DNA from: Candidatus Eiseniibacteriota bacterium
GTDB lineage: Bacteria > JAFGKV01
DNA length: 15,375 nucleotides
Assembly: GCA_025453925.1 (NCBI GenBank)
Contig: JALOPK010000158.1
Coordinates: forward strand, 1-15,375
Reading direction: 5' to 3'
Positions 1 to 7,442 of this stretch are shown here, piece after piece. The notes under the pieces were generated by a model that worked only from the letters and a program-made list of their open reading frames with translations, ran no database searches and was not told the origin of the DNA. Each line of letters opens with the position of its first letter. Within the stretch, counting starts at the first letter, position 1. The position numbers and the translations under genes are program-made.

Positions 1-843
1 CCCACCTCCACGCCCACCCAGGTGCCGACCGAGTCATACTCGCCCACGTTGGTCTCCCAGGTCTCCTCCGGGACCAGTTCCTCGACCAGCCGTTCCGACC
101 GGCTTTGGGATCTCTACCTTCTCCGTCCGTCGGTGGTGTCGTGCGACTCCACGACTTTGCGGCAGTCCGCGCGGGTCGACGGGTCGGTCCAGGTCCGGCC
201 GGCCGCGGGGGACTTCACGGTTGGTGCACAAGTGACGTATTCCCTGGATGAGGACAACCGTCGTGCGGATCGGAGGACGCGGCGGAGCCAGGCGCGCTAT
301 GGCCTTCGTTCGAGAGGCGTGAATCTGGGTGGCGTCGCCCTGGATTGGGCTCTGTACCGGGCCACCCGCGACGACTGGGAGATTCCCGTGCTGGGAGCCG
401 GCGTCTCGACTACCAGTGCCTCGATCACCGATGGTTTCTCCCCGTCGTTCTCGCTCCCGATGACCCGGCGCCTCGAGGCCGTAGGATCATGCGAACTGTC
501 GCGAGAGCACGTCACCCGGCGGTCCGTAGGCGACAGCCTTGTGGTGCGGGACGCAGTGGTGCGCACCGTCACCGCCACGCCCGGTCTTCGGCTGGCCTTC
601 CCCGGGAAAGGAAGGCTTCGCCTCGACGCGGAACTAGGGTGGCGCGTCGCCGACGGGCCATGGGCGCAACTGGCGCCATTGCTTCGCCGCACCGATGAAA
701 CGGGCCTCTCCCGGCTGATCAAGGCGGGCGGTGAGCACAGGATCCAGGAGAAGCTGACCCTGAGCCTCTCCGTAAGCGTCGGTACGGTGCCCGGGCGAGG
801 GAGGATCGCGGAGGGTTCGATGGAAATGGCGGCGTATTTCTGA
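1..843 (+). CDS. Outer-membrane beta-barrel protein, C-terminal part (5' end outside window)
   Basis: Reading frame 1 is open from the first base of the window to a TGA at 841-843, so the gene almost certainly starts upstream. The GTG at 22 is only the first in-window start-like codon. I do not recognise a named family. From about codon 40 onward the protein alternates short polar/hydrophobic stretches (for example VDGSVQVRP and LRLAFPGKGRLRLDAELGWRV), as amphipathic beta-strands do. It ends in aromatic MEMAAYF, which looks like the C-terminal beta-signal recognised by the BAM machinery. The stop overlaps the start of the Omp85 gene downstream (TGATG), so the two are probably co-translated, and the barrel may be a partner or client of that protein. 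The first ~35 codons are Ser/Thr/Pro-rich and less convincing than the rest. The beta-barrel call is inferred from composition and context. Confidence 0.6.
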   Translation, partial: PTSTPTQVPTESYSPTLVSQVSSGTSSSTSRSDRLWDLYLLRPSVVSCDSTTLRQSARVDGSVQVRPAAGDFTVGAQVTYSLDEDNRRADRRTRRSQARYGLRSRGVNLGGVALDWALYRATRDDWEIPVLGAGVSTTSASITDGFSPSFSLPMTRRLEAVGSCELSREHVTRRSVGDSLVVRDAVVRTVTATPGLRLAFPGKGRLRLDAELGWRVADGPWAQLAPLLRRTDETGLSRLIKAGGEHRIQEKLTLSLSVSVGTVPGRGRIAEGSMEMAAYF

Positions 844-2459
844 TGCTTGCTGGCGCTCTTTGCGTGATTCTGGCGACAACCGTATGGGATCTTGGGGGGA
901 TGGTTGACGGCAGGTCCATCCTGCAGCAGACCGCACAGAGCCCTGATTCGATCGGGCAGGGAGAAGAGGCGTTCGTGAAGGGTTTGGTGGAGCGGGAGCT
1001 CGGCGGCGAGGGATTCCTCGAAGCACGATTCGAGACTACCTTCGCAGAATCAAGTCGCGTGGTGCGACTCGTCGCCGGTCGGAGATACACTCTCGATCGC
1101 ATTGTCATAGAAGGCGCCGCGCCGGTCGCCGCCCGTGCCCGTCTCAGTCTGGAGCGACTGGCCGGCGATCCTTGGGATGCGGCGACGGTCCGGCGCCGAC
1201 TCCTCGATCTGCTCCGGGCTCACGAGGACGAGGGATACCCCTTCGCCGAGCTCGCAGTCCGCCATGTGGAAGCAGACAGCGCGACAGCTTCGGTGAAGGT
1301 CCGCATCGGGGTGTCGCCCGGCACGCGGGCGGTGATCGAGGGCGTGGAAGTGCCGGACACCATTCGGACGAAGAGCCGCGTGGTCGCGAGGCTGGCCGGC
1401 ATCAGGCCGGGATCGCTCTACCGGCAGCGGCTGGTCGAAGAGGCCGTGTCCCGTCTCCGTGAAACACGGTACTTCACACTCGTGGGTGAGCCCACCCTGA
1501 CGCGAGGGAGGCCTCCCGACGGGTTCCTGCTCCGGATACCCCTTGCGGAGCGGCAGACCCATCATGCCCGAGGGGCGCTTGGTTTCTCCCGCGGGGGCGC
1601 CGTGGTCGGCAGCATCGAGGCCACGCTCAGGAACATCGCAGGCACTGCCCGGGAGGCAGCGTTCAGCTGGAACGGAAGGGGAGAGGGGAGAACGGATCTC
1701 GGCCTTGCCTACCGCGAACCCTGGATTCTGGGGCTGCCGCCATCGCTGGATGTCGAGGTGCGCCAGGTCGTCGAGGACACGCTCTGGGTTGAGCGGGAGG
1801 GAGAGGTCGGCATGACGTGGGATCTCGGGGCGGGGTTCACGGGCAGCATCGGGTATCAGGGAAGGCGAGTGATTCCCGGCTCGAGCGGGGACATCTCGGG
1901 ATTGCGGAGCGACGAAGCCTGGGGCCGGGCTATCTGGGATCGGGAGACCGCAGAGGACCTCCCACCACGAGGCCACTGGATTGGACTGCGGGCCGGCTAC
2001 CGCGATCTCCTCGATCTCGAAACCGGCATCAAGACTCCCGTGGTACGCCTGGAGCTGGAGGCCCGGCGAACGGTCGTCTACAGCGCGAGAGTGCTCTTCC
2101 TGTTTCGCGGGGCAGGGAAGCTCGCGATCCACGGAGGGGACGAGCTTCCACTCCCGGAGCGTTTCGCCGTCGGCGGCGCCCGTTCGGTTCGAGGATACAG
2201 GGAAGCTCAATTCCGTACAGACCGAATAGGCTGGTTCACGGTGGAGGCCCACCTGAGTTCGCGGGGCCTTTCGTCGATCTTCCTGTTCGGCGATATCGGC
2301 GCGTACCGGTCCGGCGGCGCATACCGGGACCTGTGTGGGTTCGGACCAGGAATCACGGCACGCACGACGCTCGGTGTGGCGAATCTGGCCTATGGGATTC
2401 CTCGGGGCAGTGATCTCCTCCAGGGACGCATCCACGTTGCGCTCGGGGGCGACTTCTGA
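843..2459 (+). CDS. Omp85/TamA-like outer-membrane assembly protein
   Basis: A 538-residue Omp85-superfamily protein that inserts or translocates proteins at the outer membrane. The N-terminus (residues 1-22) is a weak signal peptide. Residues about 40-80 look like the end of a first POTRA domain, and about 82-157 (beginning RYTLDRIVIEG) and 160-234 (beginning TRAVIEGVEV, ending RIPLAERQ) look like two complete ones. Residues about 238-538 form the barrel. The diagnostic L6-loop motif is present: GGARSVRGYRE with R450-G451-Y452. The last residues are ALGGDF, ending in Phe as in outer-membrane barrels. Two to three POTRAs and a length near 540 resemble TamA more than five-POTRA BamA, so this is unlikely to be the essential BamA copy. 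The ATG at 843 overlaps the previous stop (TGATG), implying translational coupling to the upstream barrel gene. A 483-codon open frame on the opposite strand (1050-2501) is an antisense shadow. Confidence 0.88.
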   Translation: MLAGALCVILATTVWDLGGMVDGRSILQQTAQSPDSIGQGEEAFVKGLVERELGGEGFLEARFETTFAESSRVVRLVAGRRYTLDRIVIEGAAPVAARARLSLERLAGDPWDAATVRRRLLDLLRAHEDEGYPFAELAVRHVEADSATASVKVRIGVSPGTRAVIEGVEVPDTIRTKSRVVARLAGIRPGSLYRQRLVEEAVSRLRETRYFTLVGEPTLTRGRPPDGFLLRIPLAERQTHHARGALGFSRGGAVVGSIEATLRNIAGTAREAAFSWNGRGEGRTDLGLAYREPWILGLPPSLDVEVRQVVEDTLWVEREGEVGMTWDLGAGFTGSIGYQGRRVIPGSSGDISGLRSDEAWGRAIWDRETAEDLPPRGHWIGLRAGYRDLLDLETGIKTPVVRLELEARRTVVYSARVLFLFRGAGKLAIHGGDELPLPERFAVGGARSVRGYREAQFRTDRIGWFTVEAHLSSRGLSSIFLFGDIGAYRSGGAYRDLCGFGPGITARTTLGVANLAYGIPRGSDLLQGRIHVALGGDF

Positions 2460-2667
2460 GTACGCTGGATGACCTACGCGGCGACGCGCCGAGATCGCCA
2501 TGTCGCGAGAACGCGGCGCGAAGGGGAAGATGTTTCCCGGCGTCTACCCGATGGAGTGGGACCGCTGATCGGGATCCGATGTTGAGGAAACGCCGCCGTG
2601 CCGCTTTGTTGCGTGCGGGACAACCCATGTCTCGCGGGCCGGCGTGCTCGCGTGGGTGAGGAACGCT
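2460..2667. other. Short intergenic stretch with no recognisable feature
   Basis: These 208 bases between the Omp85 gene and the SDR gene contain only very short open frames, such as a 22-codon frame from ATG 2501. I see no terminator-like hairpin with a T run and no clear -35/-10 pair. GGGTGAGGA at 2654-2662 is the probable ribosome binding site of the next gene. Confidence 0.5.
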
Positions 2668-3633
2668 ATGCCGACAGGTCCAGACAATAATCCACACACG
2701 CCCGATCGCCCTGCGGGGACGGAGCCACATGGTGGGCAGAGCAGGATCGTGGTTGCGGGCGGAGGCGGTTTCATTGGGCGCGCATTGGGAATGCGGCTCG
2801 TCGCCTCGGGTCACGAGGTGGTAGTACTCACGAGGGGGAGCAGCGGACCGTCAGGTGATCCCGGTCCGCGTCGCGTGCACTGGGATCCCCTCACCCGGGG
2901 GCCGTGGACCCGCGAGATCGACGGAGCGGCGGCGGTGGTGAACCTGGTGGGCGAGAGCATCGCCGGACTGTGGACGCCCTCAAAGCGCCGGCGGATCATC
3001 GAGAGTCGTGTCGTGGCGGGAGCGGCCCTGGCCGATGCGATCCGGGATACGGCGGCGTGCCCTGTTCTGATCCAGGCATCGGCGGTCGGGTTCTACGGCG
3101 ACAGGGGAGATGAAGAACTCGATGAAGGATCATCCAAGGGGGAAGGATTCCTTCCCGACGTCACCGAAGCCTGGGAGGCGTCGACCGTGGCTGTCGGAGA
3201 GCGCGGTGTCCGCCGGGTCGTGTTGCGCATGGGCGTCGTGTTGGGACCGGGAGGATTCCTGCCCCGGGCGACCCTCCCGTTCAGGGTGTTCGTGGGTGGC
3301 CGGCTGGGTTCGGGGCGGCAGTGGCTTCCATGGGTGCACCGCGACGATGTCGTGCATGCAATCGAGTTCCTGCTGCGACGGGAGTACCTCGAGGGGGTGT
3401 TCAACGTGGTAGCGCCGAAGGCAGTGACCAACGGGGAGTTTACTGCGGCGCTTGCGGCACGGCTTGGACGACCTGCGTTGTTCTCTGTGCCGGCTCCCGT
3501 GTTACGGCTTGGCGGCGCCATGGCGAAGGAACTGCTGCTGGTGAGCCAGCGGGTCTTTCCTCGGCGACTGGTGCAGGCTGGGTTCACATTTCACTATTCT
3601 AATATTAGAATAGCCCTCTCGTCTCTGATGTGA
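2668..3633 (+). CDS. TIGR01777/YfcH-family SDR (epimerase-like) protein
   Basis: A 321-residue NAD(P)-binding protein of the YfcH group, an extended-SDR family whose substrate is unknown. Counting from ATG 2668, the Rossmann dinucleotide motif GGGGFIG is at 31-37. The family signature NLVGESIAGLW followed by SKRR...ESRV comes next, then the SAVGFYGDRGDEELDE segment. The last ~50 residues match the DUF1731 end (FSVPAPVLRLGGAMAKELLLVSQRV and PRRLVQAGFTF). ATG 2668 is preferred over GTG 2644 because GGGTGAGGA lies 5 bases before it. About 25 residues before the Rossmann motif are Pro/Gly-rich and probably disordered. The stop is 3 bases before the uvsE start, so the two genes are likely partly co-translated. 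Its last codons also hold a promoter and palindrome for uvsE. Older annotations call this family 'SulA-like cell division inhibitor', which is not supported here. Confidence 0.88.
   Translation: MPTGPDNNPHTPDRPAGTEPHGGQSRIVVAGGGGFIGRALGMRLVASGHEVVVLTRGSSGPSGDPGPRRVHWDPLTRGPWTREIDGAAAVVNLVGESIAGLWTPSKRRRIIESRVVAGAALADAIRDTAACPVLIQASAVGFYGDRGDEELDEGSSKGEGFLPDVTEAWEASTVAVGERGVRRVVLRMGVVLGPGGFLPRATLPFRVFVGGRLGSGRQWLPWVHRDDVVHAIEFLLRREYLEGVFNVVAPKAVTNGEFTAALAARLGRPALFSVPAPVLRLGGAMAKELLLVSQRVFPRRLVQAGFTFHYSNIRIALSSLM
3583..3611 (+). promoter_or_regulatory. Sigma70-type promoter for uvsE inside the preceding gene
   Basis: TTCACA at 3583-3588 matches the -35 consensus in 5 of 6 positions. A spacer of exactly 17 bases is followed by TAGAAT at 3606-3611, which matches the -10 consensus in 5 of 6. 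Predicted initiation is near 3618, about 19 bases before the uvsE GTG. The region is unusually AT-rich for this window although it still encodes the last residues of the SDR protein. Its activity is inferred. Confidence 0.6.
3594..3613. promoter_or_regulatory. Perfect 20-bp palindrome, probable repressor operator of uvsE
   Basis: CTATTCTAATATTAGAATAG is identical to its own reverse complement over all 20 bases. It covers the second half of the promoter spacer and the whole -10 hexamer of the predicted uvsE promoter, a classic position for a repressor. It has no loop, so it is a poor RNA hairpin and a better protein-binding site. The cognate regulator is not in the window. A LexA-type or a light/UV-responsive regulator would fit the target gene, but this is inference. 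Confidence 0.6.
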
Positions 3634-3636
3634 TCC

Positions 3637-4542
3637 GTGCGGATCGGCTATCCCTGCATCAACTGGAGCGTCGGCTGCAAGGGAGACCGCACCTTCCGCC
3701 TGAAGTCCTACAGCGAAGAGCGGCTCATCGATACCGTGCGGAGCAATCTTGCGTGCCTTTGTTCCATGCTCCGGTACAATGCAGCCCACGACATGCTCTT
3801 CTTTCGGATCACCTCTGACTTGGTGCCCTTTGCATCCCACTCAGTGTGCCGCTTCGACTGGGTCGCTCGCTTTGCGTCGAGCTTCTCCGATGCGGGCGCC
3901 TACACGCGCGATCATGGAATCCGGATCTCGATGCATCCCGATCAGTTCGTGCTCCTCAACTCGCCGTCCGAGGAAGTCACTGCCCGCAGCATCGCGGAAC
4001 TCGCGTACCACGTTGACGTGCTGGATGCCATGGGGTTGGGCGCTGACGCCAAGATCCAGATTCATGTTGGCGGCGCGTATGGCGACAGGGCGCGAAGCGT
4101 GAAGAGGTTCATCGATCGGTTCCAGCGTCTCGATGATCGCATCAGGCGCCGGCTCGTCGTCGAAAACGACGACCGGTTGTTCGGGCTGACCGATTGTCTG
4201 GCAATCAGTGCCGACACGGGCGTTCCCGTCGTATTCGACTGGTTCCACCACCAGATACTCTCGTCAGGCCAGCCGCTCCCGGAAGCGCTGGGGCTCGCCG
4301 CCTCCACATGGGCGCCGGAGGATGGTGCACCCATCGTCGACTACAGCAGCCAGCTGCCGCACTCTCGACCCGGCAGCCACGCCGAGAGCATTGACATGGC
4401 CGATTTCGACGAGTTCCTGGCAAAGAGCCATCCACACGATTTCGACCTGATGCTTGAGATCAAGGACAAGGAGGTCAGCGCCTTGAAAGCGGTCGCGAAA
4501 GCCCGCTCGGATGCGCGGTTCATCCCGGGGGAGAGCGGTTGA
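3637..4542 (+). CDS. uvsE: UV damage endonuclease UvsE/UvdE
   Basis: A 301-residue UV-damage endonuclease. The family uses a TIM-barrel, metal-dependent active site to nick DNA immediately 5' of cyclobutane dimers, 6-4 photoproducts and other lesions, starting alternative excision repair. Family blocks are in order: MRIGYPCIN at the start, RITSDLVPFASH (H68), RISMHPDQF (H100), IHVGGAYGD (H143), VVENDDR (E176), VFDWFHH (D201, H204), GSHAESID (H248) and LMLEIKDKE (E274). These fit the metal-ligand set known from Thermus UVDE. At the position where I recall that enzyme having a modified Lys and a His (K-x-H), this protein reads I233-V-D235. GTG 3637 is the only start that keeps the conserved MRIGYPC opening. 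It has no good Shine-Dalgarno but lies 3 bases after the previous stop. A private promoter with a 20-bp palindrome lies just upstream. Confidence 0.95.
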   Translation: MRIGYPCINWSVGCKGDRTFRLKSYSEERLIDTVRSNLACLCSMLRYNAAHDMLFFRITSDLVPFASHSVCRFDWVARFASSFSDAGAYTRDHGIRISMHPDQFVLLNSPSEEVTARSIAELAYHVDVLDAMGLGADAKIQIHVGGAYGDRARSVKRFIDRFQRLDDRIRRRLVVENDDRLFGLTDCLAISADTGVPVVFDWFHHQILSSGQPLPEALGLAASTWAPEDGAPIVDYSSQLPHSRPGSHAESIDMADFDEFLAKSHPHDFDLMLEIKDKEVSALKAVAKARSDARFIPGESG

Positions 4543-4654
4543 CCTGCGCGGCCTCCCGGATAGCGCCTCCGGTGAAGAATGGGGGCGTTCGTGTCCAGGT
4601 CACGAGGCGCGTCGCCGCCGAAGCGGAATTGCAGCCTTAGGGCAAGGAGCAGAC

Positions 4655-5182
4655 ATGCCGCGAAACATCGAGATCAAGGCTCGGATCGATGATGTTGAGA
4701 GGGCGCTGCAGCGCGCACGGAACGTAGCGGGAGAGGCGCCCACCCTGCTCCTGCAGGATGACACCTTCTTCAACTGCGCAAACGGGCGTCTGAAGCTCCG
4801 GATCCTCTCCGACTCTGCGGGAGAGCTGATCTTCTACCAGCGTCCGGACACTTCCAAGCCCCGCGCGTCAGACTACACCGTTGTGCCAACCGCCCATCCG
4901 CGACTGCTGCTGACGGCCCTGACGCGCGTCATAGGAGTGCGGGGCCGGGTACGCAAGCGTCGCTGGCTCTTCGCTGCCGGTCGGACCAGAATCCACGTCG
5001 ATGAGGTGGAAGGCCTCGGCCCGTTCCTCGAACTTGAGGTGGTGCTCTGCGATGACGACCGACTGGGGGACGGAATCGCAGAAGCCAGGCGCCTGATGCG
5101 TGAGCTCGGTGTGCCTGAGGATACGCTTGTCGGCGGGGCGTATGTGGACCTTCTCCCGACGCGCGAAGGGCATGCCGGATAG
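4655..5182 (+). CDS. CYTH-domain protein, class IV adenylate cyclase-like
   Basis: A 175-residue single-domain CYTH protein (CyaB / thiamine-triphosphatase superfamily). Members have an eight-stranded tunnel that binds triphosphates and metal, and act as adenylate cyclases or triphosphatases. Motifs: RNIEIKARI (3-11, the ExExK-like signature with Asn in place of the first Glu), QDDTFF (34-39), GRLKLR (44-49), LIFYQRPD (58-65), SDYTVVP, RKRRWLF (100-106), RIHVDEVEGLGPFLELEVVL (112-131), and AYVDLLP near the end. ATG 4655 is chosen because AAGGAGC at 4644-4650 precedes it at good spacing and the family motif begins at residue 3. The open frame continues upstream to 4511 and overlaps uvsE, but that part is low-complexity and unlike the family. 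The 112-base gap after uvsE has no obvious terminator, so it may be read with uvsE. The substrate (ATP, thiamine triphosphate or inorganic triphosphate) cannot be decided from the sequence. Confidence 0.87.
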   Translation: MPRNIEIKARIDDVERALQRARNVAGEAPTLLLQDDTFFNCANGRLKLRILSDSAGELIFYQRPDTSKPRASDYTVVPTAHPRLLLTALTRVIGVRGRVRKRRWLFAAGRTRIHVDEVEGLGPFLELEVVLCDDDRLGDGIAEARRLMRELGVPEDTLVGGAYVDLLPTREGHAG

Positions 5183-5205
5183 GCACGGTCGCCCGCTCGT
5201 GGGAC

Positions 5206-6195
5206 CTACTTGGTCTCGTAGCCTCGCAGGTTGAAGATCACCTTGCTCCCGTCACGCTCCAGATGGAAGGGAAGCTCCCGCAATTCAGGAAGCGCCTGTC
5301 GCACCTCATCCTGGAGCGGGCCCGGGACATAGAGCAGGAGAAACCCACCACCGCCCGCCCCGGCGATCTTCCCGCCGACCGCGCCTGCAGCCATCGCCCT
5401 CCGAACCAGGTCGTCGAGGCTCGGATCCGTGATTCCGGGCGCCAGCTTCCGTTTTACGTCCCAGCTCTCGCGCAACGCCGATCCGACCGCATCGGCCTCG
5501 CCTCGCTCGAGACTCGTCGCCAGATCGAAGGCAATGGCCTTCAAGCTGTCCAGCATGGGCCTGTTGTCGGGAACCCGGGCCTTCTGCTCCAGGAGAATGG
5601 ACGCCGAAGACCGCGTGCGTCCGGTGTAGAAGAGCATCAGGTTGCCACCCAGTTTGCGCCGAAGTGATTCGCTCATGTCCAGCCGCCGGGCCGTGACTCC
5701 TCCCCCGCGCTCGAACACCAGAAGCTGGAGGTGTCCGAAGGCGGCGATGTACTGGTCCTGCACCCCGATGGGCTTGCCAGCGCGGTCGATCTCGATGTCG
5801 CACGCCTCCCTGGCGAGACGCTCGGCGTCGACGAGGGTGCCCCGGTACGCATGACAGGCGTGGAGCAGACCGACTGTGACGCTGCTTGAGGAACCGAGCC
5901 CGCTGCCCTGGGACGGGATGTCAGCGAGGGTGGTGATCTCGACGCCTTTTGAAAGCCCCGTGGTTTCCATGGCGCCCTGCACGAGCTCGTGCTGGAGTTC
6001 CGACACCGCTTCACGGATCTCTTTCTTGGAGTAGTTGACGATTATGAGCTCGTCAAAGCGTTCCTTGATGATCACGTAGACGTACTTGTCGATGGCGGAG
6101 CTGACTACCGCGCCACCGTGTTCCCGGAAGTAATCGCGGAAGTCGGTTCCCCCACCGGCAAGACTGATCCGTAGCGGCGTTTGCGTGATGATCAT
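5206..6195 (-). CDS. GHMP-family sugar kinase (HddA/COG2605-like)
   Basis: A 329-residue GHMP small-molecule kinase of the type that phosphorylates sugars such as heptose 7-phosphate or fucose at the anomeric carbon. It opens with MIITQTPLRISLAGGGTD, the typical start of this subgroup. The phosphate-binding motif PSQGSGLGSSSS is at 94-105, IGVQDQY with the likely catalytic D147 at 143-149, and the third motif GKIAGAGGGGF at 275-285. The open frame extends 52 codons further upstream, but those residues lie within the previous gene and are unlike the family. ATG 6195 is right because it overlaps the preceding stop as ATGA and has GGAG upstream. It is the last gene of the ABC importer operon, so the simplest reading is phosphorylation of the imported sugar. 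The exact substrate is not determinable. HddA-type enzymes also serve nucleotide-heptose synthesis, and no other heptose gene is present here. Confidence 0.87.
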   Translation of the reverse strand: MIITQTPLRISLAGGGTDFRDYFREHGGAVVSSAIDKYVYVIIKERFDELIIVNYSKKEIREAVSELQHELVQGAMETTGLSKGVEITTLADIPSQGSGLGSSSSVTVGLLHACHAYRGTLVDAERLAREACDIEIDRAGKPIGVQDQYIAAFGHLQLLVFERGGGVTARRLDMSESLRRKLGGNLMLFYTGRTRSSASILLEQKARVPDNRPMLDSLKAIAFDLATSLERGEADAVGSALRESWDVKRKLAPGITDPSLDDLVRRAMAAGAVGGKIAGAGGGGFLLLYVPGPLQDEVRQALPELRELPFHLERDGSKVIFNLRGYETK

Positions 6196-7442
6196 CGATT
6201 CAGCATCTCCAATCTGTCTTGGGCGTTCTTGAGGGCCACGGTTGGGTCGATGCCGCCGGCGAGCGTCTCCTGCATGGCATCCACCAGTGCGGCGGATGCC
6301 CTCATCCAGCCCTCGCCCCCGGGGACGGGCCTGCAGCGAAGGAGCGACCACGCCACCTCCACACCGAGTTCCTTCTCAACCCAGGTTGCTCCCTGTCGTA
6401 GGGTTGGCAACCATCCATGGTCGTGGAGTTTCTGGAGCTGGTGAGACTCCGAGAACAGCGCCAACAAAAGCGGAGTCACGGCGGCGCTGCGTTCAGGGTC
6501 AGCCGTCGCAAGCCCGAACGCCCACCCGTCGGAACAACTCACCGGCTCGGCGCCGTCGATGCTCGGGAGGACCGCCTGGGCGAGATGATCCGCATGGATA
6601 CTCGCTCCGCGAATCATGCGGATCTCCCAGGATCCGCCCTCTGCCATTGCGAAGCGGCCCGAGACGACACCCTGGTACACATCTGCCTGTTCCAGCACAT
6701 GAAGATCGGGAGGTGCCACGCCCAAGGAATCGCGCAGCGTTGAGTAGATGCCGAGCGCCCTGGCCAGCGCAGGTTGATCGACTCGCCACTCAGTCCGCTC
6801 TGACAACTCTGCACCCAAGCTCCATGCCCACGGGAGAAGCTGCGCCACCGAGCTCTGTGATCGTGCGCCCGGAGCGGCGAAGCCCCAGATATCCGGCGCG
6901 CCGTCGCCGTTTGTGTCTCGGGTGAGGGCGCGGGCGAGGGCAGTGAACTCTTCGTAGGTCCATCCGATCCGGGGGGGAGGAAGCCCGGTGGAATCCACAA
7001 GGTCCCGGCGGTAGTGGATGAGCCTGACATCCATGTCGTAGGGCACTGCCCACACATACTCATCTCCCTGAACCACCGGGAGGAGCACGTCCATGACATT
7101 GGTCCTGACCGCCTCCGCCAGCTCCATCGGGAGGGGCTTGAGGATTCCCCGCGCAGCCAGGTCTTTCGTCCATGCGGTCTTGAACATGATAACGTCGGGC
7201 AGATGACCCTCTTTCGCCATCAAGAGGAGCTTCTCAAGGAGCAGGTTCGCCTTGCCCGGGCCAAAGCGGAGCGAAAAATCCGGCTGCGTTTCACGATACT
7301 CGTCGAACACACGCTGGACCGATGGGTGGGTCGCGTCGGGTGAAAACCACGGAGGAAGCATGGCTTCCAGCGGGGCGCGTCGATGACCGCAGCCTGCCGT
7401 CAGGATCGCCAGAGCCATCGCGATACCGTGGTGTCGTGTCAT
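6192..7442 (-). CDS. Extracellular sugar-binding lipoprotein of an ABC importer
   Basis: A 416-residue family 1 solute-binding protein (MalE/UgpB type) that captures a sugar and delivers it to the membrane permeases. The N-terminus MTRHHGIAMALAILTAGC is a lipoprotein signal with lipobox LTAG-C18, so the mature protein should be lipid-anchored. Recognisable blocks are LPDVIMFKTAWTKDLAARGIL (residues 81-101 approx.), YVWAVPYDMDVRLIHYRRDL (129-148), and the WTYEEFTALARAL helix (161-173). At 176-184 it carries DTNGDGAPD, a calcium-loop-like insert seen in some binding proteins. ATG 7442 is preceded by AGGAAGG at good spacing and overlaps the permease stop as ATGA. Its own stop overlaps the kinase start in the same way. 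The ligand is unknown, but the downstream GHMP kinase suggests a monosaccharide or small oligosaccharide. Confidence 0.92.
   Translation of the reverse strand: MTRHHGIAMALAILTAGCGHRRAPLEAMLPPWFSPDATHPSVQRVFDEYRETQPDFSLRFGPGKANLLLEKLLLMAKEGHLPDVIMFKTAWTKDLAARGILKPLPMELAEAVRTNVMDVLLPVVQGDEYVWAVPYDMDVRLIHYRRDLVDSTGLPPPRIGWTYEEFTALARALTRDTNGDGAPDIWGFAAPGARSQSSVAQLLPWAWSLGAELSERTEWRVDQPALARALGIYSTLRDSLGVAPPDLHVLEQADVYQGVVSGRFAMAEGGSWEIRMIRGASIHADHLAQAVLPSIDGAEPVSCSDGWAFGLATADPERSAAVTPLLLALFSESHQLQKLHDHGWLPTLRQGATWVEKELGVEVAWSLLRCRPVPGGEGWMRASAALVDAMQETLAGGIDPTVALKNAQDRLEMLNR

Noticed and set aside
1-116. Minus-strand frame at the left edge reading ERLVEELVPEETWETNVGEY, which looks protein-like.
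   Set aside because: It has an in-frame stop at 114-116 and no start codon before that stretch. It conflicts with the plus-strand frame that leads into the beta-barrel gene. Only a frameshift would rescue it.
1050-2501. 483-codon open frame on the minus strand.
   Set aside because: It is entirely antisense to the Omp85 gene, with Pro/Arg/His-rich composition and no recognisable motif. It is a high-GC shadow frame.
4511-4654. Upstream extension of the CYTH gene.
   Set aside because: It overlaps uvsE, has no family similarity, and a good ribosome binding site precedes ATG 4655.
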